Shown: in pieces, positions 44,325 through 52,499 of the stretch
How the letters are laid out: each line of letters starts with the position of its first letter
Numbering within the stretch: the first letter of the stretch is position 1
NCBI RefSeq assembly: GCF_001941845.1
Contig: NZ_CP018870.1
Span: 2,511,001-2,575,000, forward strand
Origin: Streptomyces sp. TN58
Lineage (GTDB): Bacteria; Actinomycetota; Actinomycetes; Streptomycetales; Streptomycetaceae
Length of the DNA stretch: 64,000 bases
Direction: 5' to 3'
Position numbers and translations under genes: made by a program
Notes under the pieces: generated by a model
What the model was told of the DNA's origin: nothing
The model's input: only the letters and a program-made list of their open reading frames with translations
The model's database searches: none

Positions 44325-45665
44325 ATGGCGAATTTCGCCAAGCCGAGCGCCCCGCGCTTCAGCGTGGACGTGTACCAGAACGAGTTCCTTCCCGAAGGCG
44401 GGCGGGACGTCCACGCCATCGTCACCGTCACCGCCACGGGCGGCGGCAGCTTCACCCGCGGGACACCCGCCGACGGCACGCCCGCCGACGGCACGGCCGC
44501 CGTCGTGATCATGGTCGACTGCTCCGGCTCCATGGAGTACCCGCCGGAGAAGATGCGCGGCGCCCGCGAGGCCACGGCGGCGGCGATCGACACCCTGCGC
44601 GACGGCACGGCCTTCGCCGTGGTCGCCGGCACGCACGTGGCCAAGGAGGTCTATCCCGGCCAGGGCCGCCTCGCCGTCGCCGACCCCGCCACCCGCGCCC
44701 AGGCCAAGGAGGCCCTGCGCGGCCTCGGTGCCGGCGGCGGCACCGCCATCGGCACCTGGCTGAGGCTGGCCGACGGCCTGCTGCGCGGTTCCACCGCCGC
44801 CATCCGGCACGGCATCCTGCTGACCGACGGACGCAACGAGCACGAGGAGCCGGCCGTCCTGCGCGCCACCCTCGACGCCTGCGCGGGCCGCTTCACCTGC
44901 GACGCGCGCGGTGTGGGGACCGACTGGGAGGTGAAGGAGGTCACCGGCATCGCGAGCGCCCTGCTCGGCTCCGCCGACATCGTGGCCGACCCGGCCCACC
45001 TCACGGAGGACTTCACGCTCATGATGGAGAAGGCCATGGGCAAGGAGGTCGCGGACGTGTCGCTGCGCCTGTGGACCCCGGTGGGCGTGGAGATCCAGTA
45101 CGTGAAGCAGGTCGCTCCCACCGTCCAGGACCTGACGGCCCGCCGCACCGACACGAGCCCGCGCGCCGGTGACTATCCGACGGGGTCGTGGGGTGACGAG
45201 TCCCGCGAGTACCACGTGTGCGTCCGCGTCCCAGGGGCGGCCGTCGGCCAGGAGATGCTCGCCTCCCGCGTCACCCTCGTCCGCCCGGCGGCGGGCGGCG
45301 AGCCCGAGACGGTACTGGCGCAGGGCCTGGTGCGCGCGGTGTGGACGAACGACCTGGCCGCCTCCACCGCGATCAACCCGCAGGTCGCCCACTACACGGG
45401 GCAGGCGGAGCTGGCGCAGGCTATCCAGCAGGGCCTCGAAGCCCGCAAAATGGGCGATGTCGACGGCGCTACGGCCAAACTCGGACGGGCCGTGCAACTG
45501 GCGAGCGCCTCCGGCAACGCCGACACGGCGCGGCTCCTGTCGAAGGTGGTGGATGTGGTGGACGCGGTGGCAGGTACTGTGCGGCTCAAAGCGAAGGTTG
45601 CCGACGCCGACGAGATGACACTCGAAACACGTTCGACGCAGACCGTCCGAGTGAAGAAGTTCTGA
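44325..45665 (+). CDS. von Willebrand factor A-domain protein
   Basis: A 446-residue protein with a vWA domain at ~55-250: the MIDAS motif is Asp65-x-Ser67-x-Ser69 (DCSGS), with GGTAIGTWL and ILLTDGRNEHEE supplying the other metal residues. A beta-rich domain follows (~255-360) and a C-terminal helical segment (~365-430). No signal peptide. vWA proteins next to kinases, phosphatases and FHA proteins also occur in TerD-like clusters; here it probably recruits a partner in a metal-dependent way. TAGGAG at 44311-44316 is the ribosome-binding site; 33 bp after the PP2C gene. Confidence 0.9.
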   Translation: MANFAKPSAPRFSVDVYQNEFLPEGGRDVHAIVTVTATGGGSFTRGTPADGTPADGTAAVVIMVDCSGSMEYPPEKMRGAREATAAAIDTLRDGTAFAVVAGTHVAKEVYPGQGRLAVADPATRAQAKEALRGLGAGGGTAIGTWLRLADGLLRGSTAAIRHGILLTDGRNEHEEPAVLRATLDACAGRFTCDARGVGTDWEVKEVTGIASALLGSADIVADPAHLTEDFTLMMEKAMGKEVADVSLRLWTPVGVEIQYVKQVAPTVQDLTARRTDTSPRAGDYPTGSWGDESREYHVCVRVPGAAVGQEMLASRVTLVRPAAGGEPETVLAQGLVRAVWTNDLAASTAINPQVAHYTGQAELAQAIQQGLEARKMGDVDGATAKLGRAVQLASASGNADTARLLSKVVDVVDAVAGTVRLKAKVADADEMTLETRSTQTVRVKKF

Positions 45666-45710
45666 GAGCCTCCCGCTGTGACGCGGGGAGAAGAAGGGGG
45701 AAGAGCCGCC

Positions 45711-46799
45711 ATGCCGACCTGCCCGAACGGGCACCAGTCCGCCTCCGACGACTGGTGCGAGGTCTGCGGCCACCGCATGGGTACCCCTGAGGGTCCCCCC
45801 GCGGTGCCTTCCTACGGCTACGGCTTCCCCCCGACCGCCGGTGAACCGACCGCCCAGGCCGAGCTGTGCCCGCAGTGCCGGACCCCGCGCGAGGCCATGG
45901 CCCCGTTCTGCGAGGAGTGCCGGTACAACTTCCTGACCCGTTCCGCGACCCCGTACGCGTCCCCGGCCACGGACCCGGGTCCGCCGGCGCAGCCCGGCCC
46001 CGGGGCCGGTACCGGCGCGGGTCCGGGTGCGGGTGTGGGTCCGGGTGCGGGTGTGGGTCCGGGTGTGGGTCCGGGTGCCCCCGCCGGGCCCCGTCCCGGC
46101 AGCCCGCCCCCGCCGCCCGTGCCCGCGCCGGGGACGTACGCGCAGGACCATTTCGAGTACCAGGGCTCCCGGCCGTCCCGGGTCAACCGGCCGGCCGAGC
46201 CGCTGCAGCGCGAGGACGACTGGATGCTGTCGCCGCCCGCGCACGAGCCCCCGCCGGCGTACCAGCAGGCTCCGCAGCCCCCGCAGCCCCAGTACCAGCA
46301 GCAGCCCCCGCCGCCGCCCCAGCGGCAGGAGTACCAGCAGGAGTACCGGCAGCAGCCCCAGACCCCGCCGTACCAGCCCCTGCCGCCGCAGGGCGGCTCC
46401 TGGACCGCGACGATCGGCCCGGACCGCTCGTACTTCATGGCGATGATGCAGCGCAGCGGCCCCGAGGCGACCGGGCTCAACCTGCCCGCGTACTCCCCGG
46501 AGCAGCACCTCCCGCTGTCCGGCGGCCAGATCACCATCGGCCGCCGCCGCGCCTCCACGGGCGAGTCCCCGGACATCGACCTGTCGGTGCCCCCGGAGGA
46601 CCCGGGCGTCTCCCACCAGCACGCGGTACTGGTACAGCAGCCCGACATGAGCTGGGCGGTGGTGGACCAGAACTCCACCAACGGCACCACCATCAACGGC
46701 GGCGAGGACCCCATCCAGCCCTACGTCCCGGTCCCGCTCGCCGACGGCGACCGCGTCCACGTGGGCGCCTGGACCACGATCACCATCCGCCGCGGCTGA
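45711..46799 (+). CDS. Zinc-ribbon FHA-domain protein
   Basis: A 362-residue protein. N-terminal ribbon CPNGH...CEVCGH (Cys4, His8, Cys16, Cys19) and a second ribbon ELCPQC...FCEECRYNF (~58-78) are followed by ~160 residues of Pro/Gln/Gly-rich linker, including an 18-bp tandem repeat in DNA near 46021-46078, and a C-terminal FHA domain (~255-360). FHA signature residues are present: IGRRRAS, SHQHAVL and QNSTNGTTING. FHA domains read phosphothreonine, so this is a plausible output of the neighbouring kinase, although it is larger than GarA. Last gene of the operon, ended by a hairpin. Confidence 0.9.
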   Translation: MPTCPNGHQSASDDWCEVCGHRMGTPEGPPAVPSYGYGFPPTAGEPTAQAELCPQCRTPREAMAPFCEECRYNFLTRSATPYASPATDPGPPAQPGPGAGTGAGPGAGVGPGAGVGPGVGPGAPAGPRPGSPPPPPVPAPGTYAQDHFEYQGSRPSRVNRPAEPLQREDDWMLSPPAHEPPPAYQQAPQPPQPQYQQQPPPPPQRQEYQQEYRQQPQTPPYQPLPPQGGSWTATIGPDRSYFMAMMQRSGPEATGLNLPAYSPEQHLPLSGGQITIGRRRASTGESPDIDLSVPPEDPGVSHQHAVLVQQPDMSWAVVDQNSTNGTTINGGEDPIQPYVPVPLADGDRVHVGAWTTITIRRG

Positions 46800-46817
46800 T
46801 CAGGTCTCCCGGTGCAC

Positions 46818-46847
46818 GATCGCCGGGCCCCGAGGGGTCCGGCGATC
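46818..46847 (+). terminator. Hairpin terminator after FHA gene
   Basis: 13-bp stem (46818-46830 with 46835-46847, one G-T pair), CGAG loop; marks the end of the seven-gene kinase operon. Confidence 0.8.
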
Positions 46848-46898
46848 CCTGCCGTATCGCCAGATGGGCGCACGAGGCGCGCCCACTACCCTGAACGC

Positions 46899-47549
46899 GT
46901 GCAGCGCCTTGTCCTCTTCGACCTCGACGACACGCTCATCGATCGGCGTCGGGCGCTCGACGCGAGCGTGGCCCGCTTCGCCTCACGCCACGGCCTCACG
47001 CCGGACGGCCATGCGCAGGTGCTCGCGCGGCTTGGGCAACGGGCCTCGGTCTCCGACTTCGCGGTGATCCGCGAGCTTCACGGGCTGGCAGTCCCGGCGC
47101 AGGAGCTGTGGCATGACTACCTGTCGGACATGGCTGCCCTCGCCCGCTGTACGGCCGGCGTGCTGGACGGCCTGGACGAGCTGAAGGGGCGCGGCTGGCG
47201 CGTCGGCATCGCGACGAACGGCTCCGCCGACATCCAGCGGGCCAAGCTCGGCGCCACCGGCATCGCCCGCCGCGTCCACGCGGTGTGTGTCTCCTCCGAA
47301 GTGGGCGTCCGCAAGCCCGACCCGCGGCTGTTCTCCGCCGCCGCCGAACTCTGTGGTGCCGACCCGGGAGACGGGGGCTGGATGGTGGGCGACGACGCTG
47401 CCAAGGACATCGCGGGCGGCCGCGCGGCCGGACTCGCCACCTTGTGGGTCGGCGATCCCCGCCGCTGGCCGACACCCCTGCCCGCCCCCGACCGGACGGC
47501 ACCCACCGCGCTCCGGGCCATCCGACTGCTCTTGGACCTGACCGCCTGA
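46899..47549 (+). CDS. HAD-superfamily hydrolase
   Basis: A 216-residue phosphatase-type HAD protein: motif I FDLDDT (Asp8, Asp10), motif II IATNGS, Lys in VRKPDPRLF, and motif IV GDDAAKDIAGGRAAG, with a helical cap between I and II. It dephosphorylates a small molecule of unknown identity. Start GTG 46899 has no ribosome-binding site, but TACCCT (46887-46892) ends 6 bases before it, so the transcript may be leaderless. 10 bp upstream of the next gene, so probably co-transcribed. Confidence 0.87.
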   Translation: MQRLVLFDLDDTLIDRRRALDASVARFASRHGLTPDGHAQVLARLGQRASVSDFAVIRELHGLAVPAQELWHDYLSDMAALARCTAGVLDGLDELKGRGWRVGIATNGSADIQRAKLGATGIARRVHAVCVSSEVGVRKPDPRLFSAAAELCGADPGDGGWMVGDDAAKDIAGGRAAGLATLWVGDPRRWPTPLPAPDRTAPTALRAIRLLLDLTA

Positions 47550-47559
47550 GGAGGCCTCT

Positions 47560-48411
47560 GTGACACGGCACGGCACCACGGTGGGGCTTCTGCACCCAGG
47601 CAGCATGGGGGCCGCTTTCGGCAGCCGGCTGACCGCTCGCGGGATCACGGTCCTGTGGTGTCCGGACGGCCGCAGCGAAGCCTCCGGGGAGCGTGCCCGA
47701 CACGCCGGCCTGAAGGCCGCCGCGCTGCCCAGCCTGCTCGATCACGCGGACGTCCTGCTGTCCCTCTGCCCACCGGCCGCAGCCACGGAGGTCGCCGCCC
47801 TGGTGGCCTCGCACGGCTTCGCGGAGCGGACATACGTCGAGGCGAACGCGATCTCCCCCGAGCGGGTCGGACTCATCGCCGCACTCCTCCCCGGCGCCGA
47901 GACGATCGATGCCTCGGTGGTCGGCTCACCCCCCGTGGGGGGCAAGACGGCGACGCTCTACCTGGCGGGGGAACAGACCCGTACGGAAGCCGTCGAGCGT
48001 CTCTTCGCGGGAACGGACATCCATACGCACAGCCTGGGTACGGAAGTGGGAGCGGCCTCCGCGCTCAAGCTCGCCTACTCCAGCTACCAGAAGGCGTCCC
48101 GAGTGCTCGCCGCCCTCTCCTACGGTGCCGCCCAGGCCCACGGTGTGGGTGATGAGCTGCTGGCCATCGCCGCGAAGCGAACAGGCAGCTATCTCACCGA
48201 GACCGGTTACATCCCCAAGACGGCTGCCCGCGCCTGGCGCTGGGGTCCCGAGCTCGCCGACGCCGCGGCTCTCCTGTCCGACGCCGGGCTCCCCGACGAA
48301 CTGATGCTCGCCGCGGCCGCGACCCTGGAACGCTGGGACGCGGCGCGCGACACCCGGCTCAGCGTCGAGGAGGCCCTGAAACTGCTGCGCCGGGACCCGG
48401 AGGAAGGGTGA
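47560..48411 (+). CDS. 6-phosphogluconate-dehydrogenase-like NAD(P)-binding protein with DUF1932
   Basis: A 283-residue beta-hydroxyacid-dehydrogenase-like protein: N-terminal Rossmann motif GLLHPGSMGAAFGSRL, then YVEANAISPERV, DASVVGSPP, and a C-terminal helical domain (~190-265) of the DUF1932 type (KLAYSSYQKASRVLAALSYGAA). Such proteins probably oxidise a 3-hydroxyacid; the substrate is unknown. GTG 47560 with GAGGAGG just upstream; co-transcribed with the HAD gene. Convergent with the membrane protein gene, 23 bp between stops. Confidence 0.82.
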   Translation: MTRHGTTVGLLHPGSMGAAFGSRLTARGITVLWCPDGRSEASGERARHAGLKAAALPSLLDHADVLLSLCPPAAATEVAALVASHGFAERTYVEANAISPERVGLIAALLPGAETIDASVVGSPPVGGKTATLYLAGEQTRTEAVERLFAGTDIHTHSLGTEVGAASALKLAYSSYQKASRVLAALSYGAAQAHGVGDELLAIAAKRTGSYLTETGYIPKTAARAWRWGPELADAAALLSDAGLPDELMLAAAATLERWDAARDTRLSVEEALKLLRRDPEEG

Positions 48412-48434
48412 CGCGGCCGTCCCGCCCGGAGCGG

Positions 48435-49943
48435 TCAGCGCACCAGTTTGCGGATGACGATGCCCACGGTCAGGGTCGTGAAGAGCAGTCCGCCACCCGC
48501 GCAGCACACCGCGAGGGCCGTCCAGGCATGGGTTTTCAGCTCCGAAGGGGCACCCATGCCGACGTTCAGCCACAGCGCACAGGCCAGGACGAGCGCCCTC
48601 CCGGCACCCACCACGTCGAGGAGGCCACCCCCTTGTGGGCCGCGTGCGGCTCCGGAGAGGTGTAGGAGGGCTGCCGTGGTGAGCATGGCGGCGCCCAGGG
48701 TCCGTGCCGGGTTCCGTGCCCGCACTCCCCATCCGAGGACACCGCCGAGCAGAGCTCGACCCGCGAGGCGTGACAGCAGCGGTCGCTCGGCCGCCTCCCG
48801 CTGCCGGGTGAAGTAGTAAAGCTGGTCGCCCTCGGACATCCGTCTGCGTCGGGTCAGCGTGGAGCGCACCGCCTCCAGGGCACCCGGACTGACCCGGGTG
48901 AAGACGCGGTCCATGAATCCGGTGACCTGTTCGTCGTTCCGGAAGACCACGTCGCCGAGGTCGACCTCCTGCACACTGCTCGTTCCCGCGAGGCGGAACC
49001 GGGCCGGCCCGGCGGGCACGGCGAGAGCCCTCACGGTCGTGTCGGCGAGTTCCACCACCACCGGGGACACCTCGTCGGCGCTGGCGGTGAGGCTGGAGAT
49101 GACGGAGGAACGGAAGACCAGCTCCGCGGTACCTGTACCGCCAGTCGCGGGGGTCGCCGCGGCCCCTGCCTCGACCGGCCGGCGCTGCGCGGGCACGGTC
49201 GCCTCATGGCGAAGTCCCCGTACCTCCACGGGGCCTCGCACCTCGCTGTCGAGCAGTGCGCTCGCCTCGCCGGGTACGACCATTCCGTTGATACGCAGGC
49301 CGTCGCGGCAGCGCACCCCCGTGCCTCGGAAGGGGGCGTCCACACGCACCCGGCGCAGCAGCAGCGCGGAAACGTCCACCTCGTCGAGTCTGAGCGAGGC
49401 CAACCAGAGATCGTCGAGGGTGATGGTCTCGCTGACGATCATCCTTTCCAAGGACACTTCGGGCCTGCGCTGCCGGCCGACGGCAGCCTGGCTGCGAAGG
49501 GCCACGGTCGCGGCCCGCAGACGCCTGAGCTGGACGGGACCCCGCATCGCCGCGATCGTCACCGAGTCGGAGACGCGTACGCCCTCGAAGCGTGTGGGTC
49601 CGCAGGAATGGACGTCCAGGCTCTCCAGGGTGGATTCGCTGACATCCACCCCCGTGTTGCGCGGAGTGTTGCGGATGATCAGCCGGCCGATCCGGGAGTT
49701 GCTGACCAGGACCGCGTCGGCGGTGCAGTGGTCGACGACGAGCTCTTCGACGACGCACGACCGCACGGTGAGGGCACCCGCGACGTTCACCCGGTGCAGC
49801 GCCAGCCGACCAGCGGTCAGCGAATCCAGGACCAGGGGCTCGTCGATGTCACTCTGCCGCAGGGTGAGGTCGCGATCCCGGCCTGCCGATGATTCCAGGT
49901 CCGCCACACGCGCCAGCGCTTCGAGCGTCCTGACGGTCGCCAC
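48435..49943 (-). CDS. Membrane protein: repeat (beta-helix-like) domain plus degenerate two-helix channel
   Basis: A 502-residue protein. Residues ~15-350 consist of short repeating strands of ~20 residues with alternating hydrophobics (e.g. LTLRQSDIDEPLVLDSL, GRLALHRVNVAGALTV, EELVVDHCTADAVLV), resembling a right-handed beta-helix such as pentapeptide proteins. A basic linker (LTRRRRMSEGDQLYYFTRQREAAE) leads to a C-terminal membrane region with helices near 420-445, 455-470 and 475-500. The end (WLNVGMGAPSELKTHAWTALAVCC...TVGIVIRKLVR) resembles the pore and second helix of two-TM potassium channels, with GMG where the filter GYG would be. Start GTG 49943 has GGGGGAGGAAG upstream. Function unassigned. 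Confidence 0.6.
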   Translation of the reverse strand: MATVRTLEALARVADLESSAGRDRDLTLRQSDIDEPLVLDSLTAGRLALHRVNVAGALTVRSCVVEELVVDHCTADAVLVSNSRIGRLIIRNTPRNTGVDVSESTLESLDVHSCGPTRFEGVRVSDSVTIAAMRGPVQLRRLRAATVALRSQAAVGRQRRPEVSLERMIVSETITLDDLWLASLRLDEVDVSALLLRRVRVDAPFRGTGVRCRDGLRINGMVVPGEASALLDSEVRGPVEVRGLRHEATVPAQRRPVEAGAAATPATGGTGTAELVFRSSVISSLTASADEVSPVVVELADTTVRALAVPAGPARFRLAGTSSVQEVDLGDVVFRNDEQVTGFMDRVFTRVSPGALEAVRSTLTRRRRMSEGDQLYYFTRQREAAERPLLSRLAGRALLGGVLGWGVRARNPARTLGAAMLTTAALLHLSGAARGPQGGGLLDVVGAGRALVLACALWLNVGMGAPSELKTHAWTALAVCCAGGGLLFTTLTVGIVIRKLVR

Positions 49944-50001
49944 AGGTCTTCCTCCCCCACCAAGTCCTACGGAAACGGCGCCCGGCGGCGCGCTGCCCGG
50001 T

Positions 50002-50649
50002 TCACTCCGCGTCGCAGGCCCCGCCCCGCAGAAGGGCGGCCAGGCTGCCGGGCCGGGCAGGCCGACGGCCGTCTTCCGCATGGGCCTTCGCCACGACGGC
50101 GGCAGTCGCCGACGGGCTGCTGTGATCGGTCCGTATCAGAAGGTGAAACGGCTCCTCGTCCTCGGGCACGGCCTGCAGGTCCGCCAGTGCCTCGTCCCAG
50201 GCGGCGAGCCGGTCCGCGGTGTCCCGGTCGCCCCTCTCCTGAGATCGCCGTTCACACACTTCACGGGGGACCCACAGGAGTACGCACAGCCACGGCTCCC
50301 GCACGGCGGCGTTGAAGATCCGGAGGTGGTCGACACTTCCCAAGTGCACGACCGGGACACGGCCCGCGCCGGTCATCGCGTCCATGTCGTCGCGATCGAT
50401 CGCGTAGGTGTTCCCGTATCTGGTGGTCTCCAGAACAACACGGCCGGCGGCGCGCAGAGCGTCCAGCTCCGCGTGTCCGGCCATGCGATAGCCGGTGGTC
50501 CGCCCGGCGCCCACCTTGATCTTGGTCAGCTGGCCGTACCGGTCGTCGAGACGGGTCAGCGCAGCACTGACAGTGTCCTTGCCCGCTGCCGGAGGGCCGA
50601 ACAGCACCACACCCCCGAAGCCGTCAGCGCCTCGTTCCCGCATGCTCAT
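50002..50649 (-). CDS. P-loop nucleotide kinase-like protein (guanylate-kinase-like)
   Basis: A 215-residue P-loop protein. Walker A is GPPAAGKDT (~residues 17-25); further on come TTGYRMAG, GRVVLETTRYGNTYAIDRDDM, which resembles the guanylate-kinase GMP-binding region, and a lid segment CERRSQERGDRDT. ATG 50649 overlaps the stop of the upstream gene as ATGA, so the two are translationally coupled. Most probably phosphorylates a small molecule or nucleotide; substrate unknown. 58 bp upstream of the membrane-protein gene. Confidence 0.72.
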   Translation of the reverse strand: MSMRERGADGFGGVVLFGPPAAGKDTVSAALTRLDDRYGQLTKIKVGAGRTTGYRMAGHAELDALRAAGRVVLETTRYGNTYAIDRDDMDAMTGAGRVPVVHLGSVDHLRIFNAAVREPWLCVLLWVPREVCERRSQERGDRDTADRLAAWDEALADLQAVPEDEEPFHLLIRTDHSSPSATAAVVAKAHAEDGRRPARPGSLAALLRGGACDAE

Positions 50650-51269
50650 CCCAGACTCTCGCTGTAGCGGACGGACAGGGCGGCGGCCACCGATTCGACC
50701 TGCTCTGCGAGCGGGGTCATCGCCGTGATCCGGTTGTCGACGAGGTGGAAGTCCCCGACCGGACGCCGTTCCAGGGAGATCGCGCCGAGGTACTGCCTCC
50801 AGTTCGCGAGCTTCCATGTGTCCCTTGCCGCGTTGCGGGAGGTCAGCCGCTCGCGCATCGACGACGCGTCACTGTCCACCCACACCACTTCCAGCCCGGC
50901 GCCCAGGCGTGCGCAATGGCGACGCGTACGGGCAGCCCACTGCTCGTCGACGACCTCGGCGAGGAAGGGCGCCACGGCGACGACCGGCACCCCGCACTCC
51001 AGGTTCTCCCAGCAGGCCTTCATCAGGGACTCGTACTCCAGCGGGCGCACGGTCCCGGTGTAGACGCTGCTCTGCCTGTCGTCGGGATCGCCGTTGAGGT
51101 GGGTCAGGAGCGACTCGGTCAGCGGCCTCGTCAAGGTGTCCTTGTCGAGCAGCGGCCAGCCCGTAGCCTGCGACATCATCTTTCCGGCCTCGGATTTTCC
51201 GGAACCGGCGTAACCGGCGACGAGGACGAGGGCGACCCCGTGCTCGGACTGCTCCGAACCGATGTTCAA
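50646..51269 (-). CDS. AAA-type P-loop kinase of unknown substrate
   Basis: A 207-residue protein with Walker A GYAGSGKSEAGK (~19-30), WPLLDKDTLTRPLTESLL (a typical second motif of the gluconate-kinase/zeta-toxin-like kinase group), VVAVAPFLAEV and a lid/arginine region ERLTSRNAARDTWKL. Start TTG 51269 is needed because no ATG or GTG exists before the P-loop; a purine-rich GGGGGG stretch lies just upstream. First gene of a three-gene minus-strand group. It may phosphorylate a small molecule; unknown. Confidence 0.7.
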   Translation of the reverse strand: MNIGSEQSEHGVALVLVAGYAGSGKSEAGKMMSQATGWPLLDKDTLTRPLTESLLTHLNGDPDDRQSSVYTGTVRPLEYESLMKACWENLECGVPVVAVAPFLAEVVDEQWAARTRRHCARLGAGLEVVWVDSDASSMRERLTSRNAARDTWKLANWRQYLGAISLERRPVGDFHLVDNRITAMTPLAEQVESVAAALSVRYSESLG

Positions 51270-51410
51270 CGATGCCCCCCGGACGTGACACGACCCTGCC
51301 TTCTCGGGAACTCTAGCGCCAACTGATCAACTTTGTGCCGGAGTTCGAACGGGCGTGGACGCGGGCATCCTCGGACGTCCTGCCGTGGGACCCCCATCCG
51401 CCGCGGCTGA

Positions 51411-52418
51411 TCACTGCTGCCCCAGGGGCCAGACGTAGGGTCCCTGGGGGTCGTCCAGCCAGGACCACTGGCCCTCCGGGCCGACCGAGACGCCGAAGCG
51501 TTCGCGGCCCGGGCGGCCCTCGCTGCGCCACAGGTCCAGGGCCTCGCGGGGGTGCAGGACCCCGGCGGTCAGTACGAGCATGAACTGGAAGCGCTCGTTC
51601 TCGACCAGCTCGTACGGGAGCCCGCGCACCATGGCCATCCGGTCGGGCGGCGGTACGGCCGTGGCACCGCGCAGCGGGACGAAGTAGGCCGGGGTGTGCA
51701 GGAAGCGGCCCTCCGCGAAGTCGGCGTCCCGGACCGTGAGGGCGATCAGCCCGGTCGACAGCGGGGCGAGGATCCGCGCCCCCGGCCGGCACTGGCCGAG
51801 CCAGGTGTGCGGGACCAGCGGCAGGGTGCAGGTCACCAGGATCCGGTCGAAGGGGGCGCGGGCGGGGCAGCCGCGGGCGCCGTCGCCGGTGACCACGGTC
51901 GGGTGGTAGCCGAGGCGTGCCAGGTGGGCCCGGGCGGACTCGGTGATCTCCTCGTCCAGGTCCACGGTGGTGACGTGCTCGTCGCCGAGGCGGTGGCTGA
52001 GCAGGGCCGCGTTGTAGCCGGTGCCCGCGCCGATCTCCAGGACGTCGTCGCCGTCGCGCACGTCGAGGGCGGCCAGCATCTTCGCCATCAGGGAAGGCTG
52101 GCTGCTGGAGGAGACCAGCCGGCCGTCGCGCAGCCTGGTCGCGAGCGGGGCGTCGGCGTACACGCCGCGCAGCCAGCGGGCCCGCTGCGCGGGGTCGGGG
52201 TCCTCCGCCCAGAGCCGTTCGTGGCCGGCGCCGCGGTCGGTCCAGAAGTACGGGACGAAGACGTGCCGGGGCACGGCCGCGAAGGCTGCCCGCCAGCGCG
52301 GGTCGTCCAGTACGCCGGCCGCGGTCAGCTCCCGCACCTGGGCGGCGTGCGCGGTCTCCCGCAGGTCCCGCGTCTCGGTCCCTGCCGTGTCTGCGCCGTG
52401 TGCGGTGTGTGCGCCCAT
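51411..52418 (-). CDS. SAM-dependent methyltransferase (protein-L-isoaspartate-type)
   Basis: A 335-residue protein. Residues ~25-215 form a PCMT-like methyltransferase: RHVFVPYFW, VSSSSQPSLMAKMLAALDVRDGDDVLEIGAGTGYNAALLSHRLG (motif I, in outline), VTTVDLDEEI, VVTGDGARGCPARAPFDRILVTC. The C-terminal 120 residues form an extra domain. Such long isoaspartyl-methyltransferase-like proteins are common in Streptomyces, some linked to peptide modification; no precursor peptide or ATP-grasp gene is adjacent. ATG 52418. Confidence 0.82.
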   Translation of the reverse strand: MGAHTAHGADTAGTETRDLRETAHAAQVRELTAAGVLDDPRWRAAFAAVPRHVFVPYFWTDRGAGHERLWAEDPDPAQRARWLRGVYADAPLATRLRDGRLVSSSSQPSLMAKMLAALDVRDGDDVLEIGAGTGYNAALLSHRLGDEHVTTVDLDEEITESARAHLARLGYHPTVVTGDGARGCPARAPFDRILVTCTLPLVPHTWLGQCRPGARILAPLSTGLIALTVRDADFAEGRFLHTPAYFVPLRGATAVPPPDRMAMVRGLPYELVENERFQFMLVLTAGVLHPREALDLWRSEGRPGRERFGVSVGPEGQWSWLDDPQGPYVWPLGQQ

Positions 52419-52499
52419 GCCTCCACTGTCCTGCGCCCGGCCGTCAGGTGCGACGTGAAGGGCCCCCGGGCGGTACCGGGCGTCTGAGACGATGGTCGG

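Noticed and set aside
44325..45665. vWA protein as part of a tellurite-resistance (Ter) system
   Set aside because: No TerD-domain genes are adjacent, and spacing ties it to the kinase operon.
46021..46078. Tandem GGTCCGGGTGCGGGTGTG repeat
   Set aside because: It lies in frame in the FHA protein linker (GPGAGV units); low-complexity coding repeat rather than a mobile or CRISPR repeat. The same holds for APPAPS repeats at 42830-42895 and PAPAP repeats at 58850-58910.
51411..52418. Methyltransferase as part of a peptide-maturation (RiPP) cluster
   Set aside because: No ATP-grasp ligase or precursor-like small ORF next to it; neighbours are globin and P-loop genes.
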